Below, piece after piece: positions 17,226 to 26,669 of a DNA stretch of 64,000 nucleotides. The translations under genes and the position numbers were made by a program. Where the stretch lies: NCBI GenBank assembly GCA_028291515.1, contig JAQGHU010000040.1, positions 1 through 64,000 of the forward strand. Reading direction: 5' to 3'. This stretch comes from Schlesneria sp. GTDB taxonomy: Bacteria > Planctomycetota > Planctomycetia > Planctomycetales > Planctomycetaceae. The notes beneath the pieces were generated by a model, which made no database searches, had not been told where the DNA came from, and saw only the letters and a program-made list of their open reading frames with translations. Positions within the stretch are counted from its first letter, which is position 1. Each line of letters begins with the position of its first letter.

Positions 17226-18536
17226 ATGAAACGCACACGGGAAACATTGCCCGAACCGCTGGCCGTCATCGGCGGGATGCGCACTCCCTTCGCGAAAGCG
17301 TTCGGGCCACTGTCGTCGGTTGCCGCCGATGAACTGGGTCGAGTTGCCGTCACGGCAGCTCTCGACCGAACCGGGTTGAAGCCCGATCAAGTCGACGAAG
17401 TGATCTTCGGCAACGTCGCCTCGCCACCGAATACGGCTAACGTATCGCGCGTCATCGCGTTGCGAGCGGGCGTTCCACAAGACCGCCCAGCCCATACCGT
17501 GCATCGCAATTGCGCATCGGGCATGGAGGCGATCGTCGCGGGTTGGCAGGCAATCCGGGATGGCCGCGCCGAAATTATCGTTGCGGGAGGGACCGAGTCG
17601 ATGTCGAACGTCCCACTCTTGTGGGATCCGCGAGTCAAAGATCTGCTGCTCGAAATGAGTCGGCAGAAATCGATGCTCGGTAAGATCCGCGTCATGACTC
17701 GGTTCCGTCCTTCAATGCTTAGTCCGATTCCCGCATTGCAATTGGGTTTAACTGACCCGATTTGCGGGTTGAATATGGGTCAGACGGCCGAGTTGCTCGC
17801 CAAGGATTTTGGCATCACGCGGCAAGAGCAGGATCAATTCGCCTTGCGCAGCCACCAACGAGCGATCGCGACTTGGGAACGCTGCTTCTACAAGGGTGAG
17901 ACTGCACCGATCACCCTGCCGAATGGCAAAACCATCGAAAAGGATTCTGGTCCTCGAGCCGGTCAAACGATCGAAGCACAGGCAAAGCTGAAACCTTTAT
18001 TTGAACCCTCCACGGGCTCGGTCACCGCAGGCAATAGCTGTCCGATCACGGATGGTGCCTGTGCGCTCGTTCTGATGCCGGCGAGCCGAGCCCGTACCTT
18101 GGGGCTGACCCCGTTGGGTTACATTCGCGACTATGCCGTGAAGGGCTGCGAACCGCAGCGCATGGGGCTGGGTCCCGTACATGCGACGCAAGATCTGATG
18201 GCCCGCAATGGCCTCTCGCTGTCAGAGTTTGATCTGATTGAAATCAATGAAGCGTTCGCGGCGCAGGTCATTGCCTGTCAACGAGCCTTCGCGTCCGACA
18301 AATTCGCGGAAGAGCATTTTGGTCGCACCAAGGCTTTGGGCGAAGTTCCCGATGAAAAATTGAATGTGAACGGCGGAGCAATCGCCTTGGGACATCCAGT
18401 CGGCACAACAGGTGCGCGTTTGGTCCTGACTCTGCTTCGCTCGTTGAAGGAAAAGAATCTGAAACAAGGGCTGGCGACGCTGTGTATCGGCGGCGGGCAG
18501 GGGATGGCGATGTGGTTGGATACGAGCAACGACTAA
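17226..18536 (+). CDS. fadI: Acetyl-CoA acyltransferase (thiolase), FadI type
   Basis: 436 residues, the length of FadI and mitochondrial trifunctional-beta thiolases. The nucleophile is Cys96 in HRNCASGME; the second motif NVNGGAIALGHPVGTTGAR and the C-terminal acid/base Cys in CIGGGQGMAM are intact. It cleaves 3-ketoacyl-CoA to acetyl-CoA and a shortened acyl-CoA. The bifunctional hydratase/dehydrogenase gene starts 68 bases downstream, the usual FadI-FadJ arrangement. A 217-base gap separates it from the ligase and may contain its own promoter. Confidence 0.93.
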   Translation: MKRTRETLPEPLAVIGGMRTPFAKAFGPLSSVAADELGRVAVTAALDRTGLKPDQVDEVIFGNVASPPNTANVSRVIALRAGVPQDRPAHTVHRNCASGMEAIVAGWQAIRDGRAEIIVAGGTESMSNVPLLWDPRVKDLLLEMSRQKSMLGKIRVMTRFRPSMLSPIPALQLGLTDPICGLNMGQTAELLAKDFGITRQEQDQFALRSHQRAIATWERCFYKGETAPITLPNGKTIEKDSGPRAGQTIEAQAKLKPLFEPSTGSVTAGNSCPITDGACALVLMPASRARTLGLTPLGYIRDYAVKGCEPQRMGLGPVHATQDLMARNGLSLSEFDLIEINEAFAAQVIACQRAFASDKFAEEHFGRTKALGEVPDEKLNVNGGAIALGHPVGTTGARLVLTLLRSLKEKNLKQGLATLCIGGGQGMAMWLDTSND

Positions 18537-18604
18537 CACGACAAAACGAGTAACTGTGTCATAAAACAAATGAATTGGTGATAAGTGCTTGAGGGAGGGA
18601 AATC

Positions 18605-20797
18605 ATGGACCTGCACCTGGCTAATTTCGATGTGCATCGCGATTTTCGCGGCGTGATGACGGCAATTCTGAATGTCGCCGACCAATCGATGAACGTCTTC
18701 AATGAAAGCGTCCTGCATGATCTTGATGAATTGCTACGAGCTGTGGAACAGGATCCCTCGGTAAAGGCGCTCGTGTTCCGTAGCGGCAAAGATAGCGGCT
18801 TCTTGGCGGGTGCAGATTTGCATGTCATCGCGACATTGAACTCATCCGAAGCGGCGGAGCAGATTTGTGCTGCCGGTCAGGGATTGATGCAGCGGATCCA
18901 GTCGCTGCGGATTCCAACTGTCGCCATTATCAACGGAGTATGCCTGGGTGGAGGACTCGAGTTCGCGTTGGCTTGCCGATATCGGATCGTGATGGACGAT
19001 CCTCGGACCAAGTTGGGCCTGCCGGAAGTTGAACTGGGCCTGCTGCCTGGTTGGGGCGGGACTCAACGGTTGCCTCGGCTCGTCGGACTCACGGCCGCGT
19101 TGCCGATGCTGCTCACCGGAAAGAAAGTCGGTGCCAAGGAAGCCGTTAAGATTGGACTCGCCGATGCCATCTGCAAGCGAGAAGATGTCGATGCGAAGGT
19201 CGCCGATCTACTCGCGATCCATTTGTCGGGAAATCCAGTCGAGAATTACGCCGAGGACTCCTCCTTCAAATTGGGGCCGGCGATCTTCGGGCTGTTCAAA
19301 GGACAGACCGGGCACAAGGACGGCATGCTCGGCTGGCTGAAAGATAGGACTCGCCTGGGCCAGTGGGCCGTTAAGAAGTTCACCCAGCGAATGATTGGCA
19401 GCAATTCGAAGAACTATCCCGCGCTGCCGGCCATCATGACCGCGGTGTCGGCTGGCCTGCATAATCGGTCTGGAAAAGGCTACGCCGTTGAACGCGAGCA
19501 ATTCGGTAAGTTGATGATGACCGATACGCATCGCAGCTTGTTAGGCCTGTTCTTCCAACGTGAACGAGCCCGCAAGATGGAGACGTGGGTGCGTGGTCTG
19601 GAAGGGAAGCCTCGCAAGATTCGCAAGGTCGGCGTGATGGGTGGCGGCGTCATGGGAGCGGGCATCGCGCACTGGGCGAGTATCCAGGGCTTTGAAGTCG
19701 TTTTGAAAGAAGTCGGCGCGGAACTGCTCGACGCGGGCTTGGGACGGATCCGTGACCTGTTCGACGAATCAATTCGGAAACACGCGATCAGTCCCGCCGA
19801 TGCCGCTACGAAAATCGGCGCGATTACAGCGACGACCGACTGGCGAGCTTTCGCCGATGTCGATCTGGTGATTGAAGCGGTCACCGAACGGATGGATATC
19901 AAGCAGGCCGTCTTCCGCGATCTGGAACTGTACTGTCCGAAGCACGCGATCCTGGCCTCGAACACCTCGGCCTTGTCAATTCGCGGAATCGGCGAATCGA
20001 TCCACGATTCCGGGCGTGTCGTCGGTATCCACTTCTTCAATCCGGTGCATCGCATGCAACTGGTTGAAATCGTTCGCACAGAACAGTCGCGAGACCAGGA
20101 CATTGCCGCTCTGGTCGAGTTCGTGAAGAAGTTAGGCAAAGTGCCGCTGGTCACCGCCGACAGCCCGGGTTTTGTCGTGAACCGGATTCTATTCCCATAC
20201 CTCGACGAAGCGGTGCGACTGCACTGCGAGGGAGTGCCGACCGAAGATATTGATAAAGCATTGAAGCGATTTGGAATGCCAATGGGTCCGCTCGATTTGC
20301 TCGATCAGGTGGGGCTCGATGTGGCGGCGCACGTGGCCGATTCCCTCAACGGCTTGAGCGCTGAACCGAGTCCCACCGGCGAGCGGTTGCATGAAATGGC
20401 CGCCGCTGGACACATCGGTCGCAAATCGGGGCAGGGCTTCTATGTCTATTCGCCAGGTGGCAAGAAACGAGGGAAAGCAGTTGCCAATACGGCGAAACCG
20501 AAGCAGATGTCGATGGACGACATTCGCGACCGAATCGTGCTGCGACTGGTCAATGAAGCCGCCAAATGTCTGCAGGAAGGGGTCGTGCCGGAAGCCTGGA
20601 TGGTGGACCTGGGGATGGTCCTGGGGACTGGATTCGCTCCGTTCCTGGGTGGCCCGATTCGCATGTGCGAACTGCGCGGCTTCGGCGACGCGGTGGCGAA
20701 GCTCGAATACTTCCAGAAAGTGGCCGGTTCGCGATTCGCGCCATCGCAATGGCTGATCGATCAGATTGAACATCACACCGAGAATCGAACTTTGTGA
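18605..20797 (+). CDS. fadJ: Bifunctional enoyl-CoA hydratase/3-hydroxyacyl-CoA dehydrogenase
   Basis: 730 residues. The N-terminal crotonase domain has the oxyanion segment GVCLGGGLEFALACR with Glu119 and PEVELGLLPGWGGTQR with Glu141, the two hydratase glutamates. The NAD-binding domain starts near residue 340 with VGVMGGGVMGAGIA, followed by NTSALSI and GIHFFNPVHRMQLVEIV, which holds the catalytic His. Both active sites look intact. A central insertion (about 200-320) is longer and less recognisable. It performs the second and third steps of beta-oxidation and pairs with the thiolase just upstream. Confidence 0.93.
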   Translation: MDLHLANFDVHRDFRGVMTAILNVADQSMNVFNESVLHDLDELLRAVEQDPSVKALVFRSGKDSGFLAGADLHVIATLNSSEAAEQICAAGQGLMQRIQSLRIPTVAIINGVCLGGGLEFALACRYRIVMDDPRTKLGLPEVELGLLPGWGGTQRLPRLVGLTAALPMLLTGKKVGAKEAVKIGLADAICKREDVDAKVADLLAIHLSGNPVENYAEDSSFKLGPAIFGLFKGQTGHKDGMLGWLKDRTRLGQWAVKKFTQRMIGSNSKNYPALPAIMTAVSAGLHNRSGKGYAVEREQFGKLMMTDTHRSLLGLFFQRERARKMETWVRGLEGKPRKIRKVGVMGGGVMGAGIAHWASIQGFEVVLKEVGAELLDAGLGRIRDLFDESIRKHAISPADAATKIGAITATTDWRAFADVDLVIEAVTERMDIKQAVFRDLELYCPKHAILASNTSALSIRGIGESIHDSGRVVGIHFFNPVHRMQLVEIVRTEQSRDQDIAALVEFVKKLGKVPLVTADSPGFVVNRILFPYLDEAVRLHCEGVPTEDIDKALKRFGMPMGPLDLLDQVGLDVAAHVADSLNGLSAEPSPTGERLHEMAAAGHIGRKSGQGFYVYSPGGKKRGKAVANTAKPKQMSMDDIRDRIVLRLVNEAAKCLQEGVVPEAWMVDLGMVLGTGFAPFLGGPIRMCELRGFGDAVAKLEYFQKVAGSRFAPSQWLIDQIEHHTENRTL

Positions 20798-20875
20798 TCA
20801 AGCCGCGGTCGGCAATGTCTTGCTGGCGGGCGACGGATCAAATGACAGATCTAATCATGGAATGTGAGGGGAATC

Positions 20876-22846
20876 ATGATTGCCAAATCTAATGAACCGC
20901 TAACGGAAGCGGCTGATCAACCCGATGCCAAAGTCCCGGCACCCGTCGCCCAACGTGCCACCAGCGGAGTGGCGTCGTTCGCCGAAACAGCACTCAAGCT
21001 GGGCGGCAAGAGCGACGAGGAAGTCCGCCGCATGGGAGCGGTCGACAAAGCCGACGATGAAGTCGAGACGATGTTTCAGCGACAGCATCAAACGTCGCAA
21101 AGCCCAATCCACCGAGCGGTCTGGGATCGCGAAGTGCCGATCGACCTGTTCTCGCTTGATCCGGGTGCAAACTCGGCGGACGCCGCTCGCGTCATGACGG
21201 ATTCGCTGCATGTGGTGGAGGAGCACCTGTATCGCGGCACGCTGCACGATGACAAACGCAAGCTCCGTGCAGACGTACTGCAAAACCTGGGCGATGTCGG
21301 CTATTGGGGCTTGCTGGTCGACAAGGCCTACGGCGGCTCACAAACTCACTTCTCACAGTTCGCGCCGTTCCTGACGAAGATGGCCCAGTTCGATCCGACA
21401 ATTGCCGGCTTGGCCTCGGTGCATGGCTGCATTGGTGCGGTTGATCCTCTGCAGACGTTCGGCACCGTCGAACAAAAGTATCGGTTTTTACCGGGTTTGG
21501 CCAGTGGCGAACGACTCTCTGCGTTCGCCCTGACCGAACCCGGGGCCGGTTCCGATTTGACGGCCCTGAAGACCGTCGCCGTGAAACGAGGTGACACCTA
21601 CTACGTCACAGGTGAAAAGCTATTCATCACAAACGTCACACCGGGACGCACGATCGGCCTGGTCTGCCTGATCGAAGGTCGACCCGCTGTTCTGATTGTC
21701 GAATTGCCCGCTGAAGAGAACGATGCGTTTCAGTTGAAGCAGTATGGCTTGTATGCACTCAAGCATGCCTATAACCAGGGAATCGTGTTTAACAATCTCC
21801 CCGTCCCTGCGGAAAACCTCCTCGATCCGGGAGACGGAGATGGCCTGACGATCGCGTATCATGGCTTGAACCGGGGCCGAGTCGCCCTGTGTGCCAATGC
21901 CGCCGGAACGATGCGCCTGATGCTGGCGAACATGATTCCCTGGTCGCATTTCCGCAAGACGTACGGCCACGCGATTGAAACTCGCGAACTGGTGCAGCGC
22001 CGGATGGGGCACCTGGCCGGGATGATCGTCGCGTGTGACGCCCTGACCGAATGGACGGCCAGCCTTCTGGACCGCGGCTTCCGCGGTGAAATGGAATGTA
22101 TCATCGCCAAGATCTTCGGCAGCGAAGCTCAGAAGGAAGCGGCGATCGAACTGTTCATGAAGACGCACGGCGGTCGGTCGTTCCTGCATGGCCACCTGTT
22201 CGGCGACAACGTCCACGAATTCCTGGCCCCTTGCATTTATGAAGGGGAAGGAGAAATGCTGGGGATGGCGTTCTTCAAGTCGCTGGTCAAGCAGCACGGT
22301 CGACAGCTCTTCGAACCGATCGGGATGGCGCTGGCGGCGAATGGGATTAAGCAGCCCAACATGGCAAATCCCAAACATCTATGGGCATTAAAGGGCCCAC
22401 TGGCCAACTACACGAAATGGCTGGTCGGTCGACAGATGCATCGGTCGAAGTACGAATTGCCCGATATACCATCGCGTCTGAAAGGGCACGCTGCATTCGC
22501 TTCCACTTGGTTGCAACGCAGCCCGCTCGAAATCAGCGGGACGATGCGGAAGTTCCAGTTGAAGCTGGCCGATCGTCAGTGCCGCATGGCAGAACTGTCG
22601 GGGCGAGTCCAACTGGCGGTTGTGATTCTGTGTACGAGCCTTTACGCCGCTCGGCACAAGAATGACATCATCACCGAAGCCGCCGACACGATCTGCCAGG
22701 AACTAAAACGTCGCATGGTGGGTGGTCTGCCAACCGATCGCTACTTCAAACAAGTGACCACGCTGGGTCGCGCGATCTCGGAAGGACACTTCCCCGGTCT
22801 CGATGAAACGCCTCAGGCACCCACGATGATGCCCTATCAGAACTAG
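20876..22846 (+). CDS. Acyl-CoA dehydrogenase, large (FadE/VLCAD-like) form
   Basis: 656 residues from ATG 20876, which has an AGGGG ribosome site (GTG 20864 is less likely). An acyl-CoA dehydrogenase core is clear: [16 protein letters not shown] for FAD binding, [15 protein letters not shown], and [16 protein letters not shown] around the catalytic Glu region. The extra 200 C-terminal residues match the enlarged very-long-chain form. It catalyses the first oxidation of acyl-CoA to trans-2-enoyl-CoA. As the last gene of the cluster it completes the pathway, and a strong terminator follows its stop by 28 bases. Confidence 0.9.
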   Translation: MIAKSNEPLTEAADQPDAKVPAPVAQRATSGVASFAETALKLGGKSDEEVRRMGAVDKADDEVETMFQRQHQTSQSPIHRAVWDREVPIDLFSLDPGANSADAARVMTDSLHVVEEHLYRGTLHDDKRKLRADVLQNLGDVGYWGLLVDKAYGGSQTHFSQFAPFLTKMAQFDPTIAGLASVHGCIGAVDPLQTFGTVEQKYRFLPGLASGERLSAFALTEPGAGSDLTALKTVAVKRGDTYYVTGEKLFITNVTPGRTIGLVCLIEGRPAVLIVELPAEENDAFQLKQYGLYALKHAYNQGIVFNNLPVPAENLLDPGDGDGLTIAYHGLNRGRVALCANAAGTMRLMLANMIPWSHFRKTYGHAIETRELVQRRMGHLAGMIVACDALTEWTASLLDRGFRGEMECIIAKIFGSEAQKEAAIELFMKTHGGRSFLHGHLFGDNVHEFLAPCIYEGEGEMLGMAFFKSLVKQHGRQLFEPIGMALAANGIKQPNMANPKHLWALKGPLANYTKWLVGRQMHRSKYELPDIPSRLKGHAAFASTWLQRSPLEISGTMRKFQLKLADRQCRMAELSGRVQLAVVILCTSLYAARHKNDIITEAADTICQELKRRMVGGLPTDRYFKQVTTLGRAISEGHFPGLDETPQAPTMMPYQN

Positions 22847-22873
22847 CAACCGTAAGTACTCGCCCGGAACTGT

Positions 22874-22920
22874 CATGCCGATGAAACCTCATTGCGGGGA
22901 TTCATCGGCATGCTTTTTTT
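22874..22920 (+). terminator. Intrinsic terminator after the fad cluster
   Basis: CATGCCGATGAA (22874-22885) and its exact reverse complement TTCATCGGCATG (22901-22912) form a 12-base-pair stem with a 15-base loop. Seven T residues follow at 22914-22920. It is positioned for plus-strand RNA leaving the acyl-CoA dehydrogenase gene. Confidence 0.9.
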
Positions 22921-23023
22921 GCGGCGAAGCTACAATCGCAGTGGATCAAATTCAGTTCCTGAGGACGGGCGAGATTCGCATGCCTGCTTTTGCGGCTCGC
23001 GAATGCTGCCGAAGGAGGACATC

Positions 23024-23482
23024 TTGTTTGCAACTTCCAGAATCGTCGCAGTTGTCGCGCTATTCGTGTCGAATCTCACAACAGGGACTAAGATTGAGAT
23101 CGTGACGCGCGATCAATTTAAAAATGACAGCGTGCCCATTCACGTTGAGATAGAAAAAGACGGAAAAGATGTGGCAGTCAGCTTTGAGTACATTCACGAA
23201 CATCCCAAGAGACTGTCTCTGGAGCCTGTTGAGGTATGGATGGCACTGTATTTCGACCACCCAACCGCTGGTCGTGGTCGTATTACCATGAAGACTCGCG
23301 AAAATCGCAATAAGGACGGCGGCAAGAAAGTCACTGAGGGCACGATCCACATCACTCCCGATTTCGCACAGTATACCCATGTGAGGGTCTACCTCGGAGA
23401 ACCGGACGCCGAGGAACTTTCATATGCAATCCCACTTGATATCTTCGCGGATGAAATCAAGGCCGCATACTTGAAGAAGTGA
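23024..23482 (+). CDS. Exported hypothetical protein
   Basis: 152 residues from TTG 23024, selected because GAAGGAGGA lies a few bases upstream; longer in-frame starts exist but lack such a site. The N-terminus (ATSRIVAVVALFVSNLTTG) is a probable signal peptide or short anchor. The rest is polar and beta-rich with no family I recognise (FEYIHEHPKRLSLEPVEVWM; GTIHITPDFAQYTHVRVYLG). It follows the fad terminator, so it is transcribed independently. Confidence 0.55.
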   Translation: MFATSRIVAVVALFVSNLTTGTKIEIVTRDQFKNDSVPIHVEIEKDGKDVAVSFEYIHEHPKRLSLEPVEVWMALYFDHPTAGRGRITMKTRENRNKDGGKKVTEGTIHITPDFAQYTHVRVYLGEPDAEELSYAIPLDIFADEIKAAYLKK

Positions 23483-23575
23483 TCCGCGGAAGAGCTATGG
23501 CAATTTGTATCAGTAGGCCGCGTGATCAAGAGCCTACAATGGTCGGACGACAGCTAAATTCAAAGGAGTCGCAGA

Positions 23576-23980
23576 GTGCCGAAGACCACCTACGAGATCG
23601 ACGGGCAGAGCTTTTCGACATTGGACGAGTTCTACGGGGTGATCTCGCGTACGCTGATTCCAGGCGTCGACTGGGGACAGAACCTGGACGCATTCAATGA
23701 CATCCTTCGCGGTGACTACGGCACGCCTGAGGGTGGTTTCGTGCTGCGATGGGTCAACTCTGAACAGTCGCGCGAACGCCTTGGCTACCTCGAAACGATT
23801 CGGTTCCTCGAGCGTCGAATCAAAGAGAGCGATCCAGATTACGATTTTATCGTCGCCGAAATCGAAATGGCACGTGAAGGATTCGGCCCGACCGTGTTCG
23901 ATTGGCTCGTCGAAATCATTCGAGTTCACGGCCCTGATGGAGAAGAATCTGGTGACGGCGTGGAATTGGTGTTGGCGTAA
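23576..23980 (+). CDS. Barstar-like protein (RNase inhibitor family)
   Basis: 134 residues, GTG start at 23576 after AAAGGAG. TYEIDGQSFSTLDEFYGVIS and the core PGVDWGQNLDAFNDILRGDYG match barstar, the inhibitor of barnase-type ribonucleases. The NLDAFND motif contributes to inhibitor binding in the family. It is longer than the classic 90-residue barstar because of a C-terminal extension of mixed helix. No barnase or other ribonuclease lies next to it, so it is an orphan inhibitor here; it may guard against a distant or foreign toxin. Confidence 0.85.
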   Translation: MPKTTYEIDGQSFSTLDEFYGVISRTLIPGVDWGQNLDAFNDILRGDYGTPEGGFVLRWVNSEQSRERLGYLETIRFLERRIKESDPDYDFIVAEIEMAREGFGPTVFDWLVEIIRVHGPDGEESGDGVELVLA

Positions 23981-24046
23981 AAGCAGCGGGAAACCGTCAG
24001 CAGGTTTCTCGAACTGACTTCACGTTTGCGGGAGGCGATAAACTTG

Positions 24047-24143
24047 AAACACGGAGGCACGAAGGACAGAGAGAAGTCTCGGAGAGTACGGTCTTCTACT
24101 GACCTCTCCCTTTCTCACTGCGACCTTCCCATCTCTGCGTTTT
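24047..24143. repeat. Imperfect inverted repeat between convergent genes
   Basis: AAACACGGAGGCACGAAGGA begins the left arm at 24047. The right arm (about 24102-24143, ending CTCTGCGTTT) is its approximate reverse complement, with mismatches and small length differences. The words resemble tandem ACGGAGGCACGAAGG repeats. The element lies between the convergent barstar (plus) and cyclase-like (minus) genes. It is more degraded than the other two inverted repeats in this window but built the same way. Confidence 0.55.
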
Positions 24144-24195
24144 AATCTCCTCGCTCAGGGTGGCAGTCGCCCCGAAACGCGCTAACGGCGTCAAC

Positions 24196-25323
24196 TTACT
24201 CTTTCGCTTTAACAACCTTCGGCTCGCAGTACTTCAACGAGATCAGCGCGAACGCGGTTCCCAGGTCGGGGTTCCCTTCGAACCAGCGATCTGTCTTGTT
24301 GACCCACGAACCATTTTCCTGTTGGGTCTTGATCAATTGCTCGGCCAGTTCCTTGCGCCAGTCATGTGGCTTCCCCTGGGCATCCTTGACGGTATCGAGA
24401 TCCATCGTCCAGAGTGTTTTGGCGAACATTTGCGAGTAGTACAGCACACCCTGCTGGCCCATGCCGGGATTCTCTTCGACAGTATAGAATTTCGTGATCC
24501 ACTCCATGGCTGCTTTGACGCGAGGATCGTCTGGTTTCAATCCAGCGTGGACCATGCTCTTTAAGCCCGCGTAGGTCATGCTACCGTAGGATCGTAAGCC
24601 GCCATTGGGCGTGTTCCCAGCGGCCGAATTTCCGCCACCGGCAGGCGTATAAATAAAGCCGCCATCATTGACCAGTGTCGAGAACTTCAGCGTATTGTGC
24701 TCGGTCTCGAGGTTCTGGCACCGTGACAAGAAGACCACCGCTCGCTGAATCGCTGGATCGTCCTTCTTGGCCCCTGCCGCTTCCAGCGCTTCCAGAAAAT
24801 AGTACGTATTGGACAGATCGGGTCGGTCGCCGCTGCGGCCGTAACCGGCACCCCCATACTTCACGTCCGAGGCATCGACCTTGCCGTCGACTCCCCACTG
24901 CAGCTTACGCAGGTAGGCATCCGCCTGCTTGATGTTGTCGTTGTACTTCCCGTCCTTGTTGGCCTCATGAAGTGCCATCACGCACAGCGATGTTTCATAG
25001 TTGCCGTTCTGACCTTTGGGCGAATAGATGCCGCCATCAGGCTGAGTGAACTTCAACATCTGCTTCAGCGCTTTTTCGACGGCAGGGTCCAAGGCCGGGA
25101 CTCCATTGAGCACCAGCGAATAGACGACCAGCCCACAAATCCCCGGCACATCAGGCGATGTCCAGTGACCGTCAGCAGCCTGACTGGTCCTCAGGAAGTT
25201 GATCGCCTTCTCACGAGACTTCGCCAGATCTTCAGCCTTGGGGCCGACCGTCTGGGCCTGAGCGCAGGCATTCCAGCAGAGAGAAATGGTCAGAGCAGAA
25301 ATCCAAAATCGCTTCGCCAACAT
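24196..25323 (-). CDS. Exported prenyltransferase/squalene-cyclase repeat protein
   Basis: 375 residues from ATG 25323. A signal peptide is visible (LAKRFWISALTISLCWNACAQA). The mature part has repeated alpha-barrel signatures: AADGHWTSPDVPGICGLVV, QPDGGIYSPKG, KYGGAGYGRSG, QENGSWVNKTDRWFEGNPD, as in squalene-cyclase/prenyltransferase-fold proteins. The acidic DxDD catalytic motif of true squalene-hopene cyclases is not seen, so it is more likely a toroidal-fold binding protein or unknown enzyme in the periplasm. It is a single gene, with no terpene genes beside it. Confidence 0.8.
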   Translation of the reverse strand: MLAKRFWISALTISLCWNACAQAQTVGPKAEDLAKSREKAINFLRTSQAADGHWTSPDVPGICGLVVYSLVLNGVPALDPAVEKALKQMLKFTQPDGGIYSPKGQNGNYETSLCVMALHEANKDGKYNDNIKQADAYLRKLQWGVDGKVDASDVKYGGAGYGRSGDRPDLSNTYYFLEALEAAGAKKDDPAIQRAVVFLSRCQNLETEHNTLKFSTLVNDGGFIYTPAGGGNSAAGNTPNGGLRSYGSMTYAGLKSMVHAGLKPDDPRVKAAMEWITKFYTVEENPGMGQQGVLYYSQMFAKTLWTMDLDTVKDAQGKPHDWRKELAEQLIKTQQENGSWVNKTDRWFEGNPDLGTAFALISLKYCEPKVVKAKE

Positions 25324-25602
25324 GGTGCACCTGGTTGTGAGGAGGAAGTGGAACACTTTCGCAAGCAGAAGCCGATTTGCGATGGCCCTAATCGATCGCC
25401 CAACCCGCCTGCTACAGTGTGAGAGGTTTCGTCGCAGTATACACCGCGGAACCCAAGGCCCTATTCAATTCGGGGCACCAAGCTGCAGCAACGTGCGTGC
25501 CGACATCGAACGTCAGCGATTGGCTGCAATAACCAATGGCCATTTCGAATATCGATGTCGATAGAATCGACAGGCGTGTCGCTTGGCTCGACATTCGCGA
25601 GA

Positions 25603-26493
25603 TCACTGTCGGATTCGCGCTCGTCTCAACACGACCTCGTTACCTTGGTCGTTGTACGTGACATCGTCCATGAAAGCGCGCATCAGCATCACCCCGCGAC
25701 CGCACGGGCGATCCAGATTCTCGGGATCGGTCGGGTCCGGTAATTTGGCGGGATCGAACCCTGGTCCTTCGTCGCGGATCGCGACTTCGACCTCTTGCGA
25801 TGTCAACTTGACTGTCACGTGGATGCGTCGATCCTGCCATGGTGATGAAGTTCGGCGTTCTTCCACCAGCTTATAGAAGGCGGTGTGATCGACTTCCTTC
25901 AGATCCGAACTCACTTCAAGGTTGCCGTGGTAAAGGGCATTCAGCAGCGCTTCTTCGAAGGCTGTCCCCGACCGCAATCGCTCCGTTCGATCAATACCCC
26001 AAGCATCGCCCAGTATCTGCTGCAAGTGGCGCGATAGCGACAGCAACAGATTCACGTCATTCTCGACTCGATAAGCCTCGGTCCTCAGTTCGATGCGGTT
26101 GAGCAGTTCCGCCCGATAACGGTCATCCTGCAATGCCGCCAGGACTCGCCGCGACGTTTCGACAAGCGACACCGCCAGTGCCCGCTTGGGGACATAGCTT
26201 GCTGCCCCTGCATGCAGAGCCTCCACCGCGATCTCTTCGCTTCCCTTACCCGTCATCAGAATAACCGGGATCTGAGCAAACCCTTTGCGGATGGTGGCCA
26301 CCAGTTCCAAGCCGTTCACGCCCGGCATATGCATGTCGGTGACGACCAGATCCGGTGGCATGTTCCGAATCATGTCCAGCGCACGAGCCCCATCCTCGGC
26401 GAATTCAATAGTCCAGTCCGTGTCTTGCCGCAGCAAGCCACCAACGAGCTGCCTGTCTATGGGTGAGTCGTCGACGACAAGGACCGTCGCCAT
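25603..26493 (-). CDS. Receiver domain fused to an anti-sigma-type HATPase
   Basis: 296 residues from ATG 26493, with GGGAGG upstream. The N-terminal receiver domain has VLVVDDSPIDRQ, phosphoacceptor Asp53 in LVVTDMHMPGVNG, and VILMTGKGSEE. A linker leads to a C-terminal GHKL ATPase of the RsbW/SpoIIAB type: FEEALLNALYHGN (N-box), VAIRDEGPGFDP (G1) and GRGVMLMRAFMDDV (G2). No histidine phosphorylation site is seen, so it is probably a phosphorylation-controlled anti-sigma or switch kinase rather than a sensor. No partner sigma or anti-anti-sigma factor is adjacent. Confidence 0.85.
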   Translation of the reverse strand: MATVLVVDDSPIDRQLVGGLLRQDTDWTIEFAEDGARALDMIRNMPPDLVVTDMHMPGVNGLELVATIRKGFAQIPVILMTGKGSEEIAVEALHAGAASYVPKRALAVSLVETSRRVLAALQDDRYRAELLNRIELRTEAYRVENDVNLLLSLSRHLQQILGDAWGIDRTERLRSGTAFEEALLNALYHGNLEVSSDLKEVDHTAFYKLVEERRTSSPWQDRRIHVTVKLTSQEVEVAIRDEGPGFDPAKLPDPTDPENLDRPCGRGVMLMRAFMDDVTYNDQGNEVVLRRARIRQ

Positions 26494-26669
26494 GCAATGC
26501 CTCCCTGGGGGAACAACATCCACCCCGTTGGTGACGTTGCCTTCAGCAAGATACGTGAGACGTTGGCCAACTTTCAACTTGCTGCCATCTAAACTTGACC
26601 TTGGGTATGATACGCGGGAAGTCAATTGCTCACACAAACACGACAGTTTCAGCAGGAGCGTCCTTGAAA

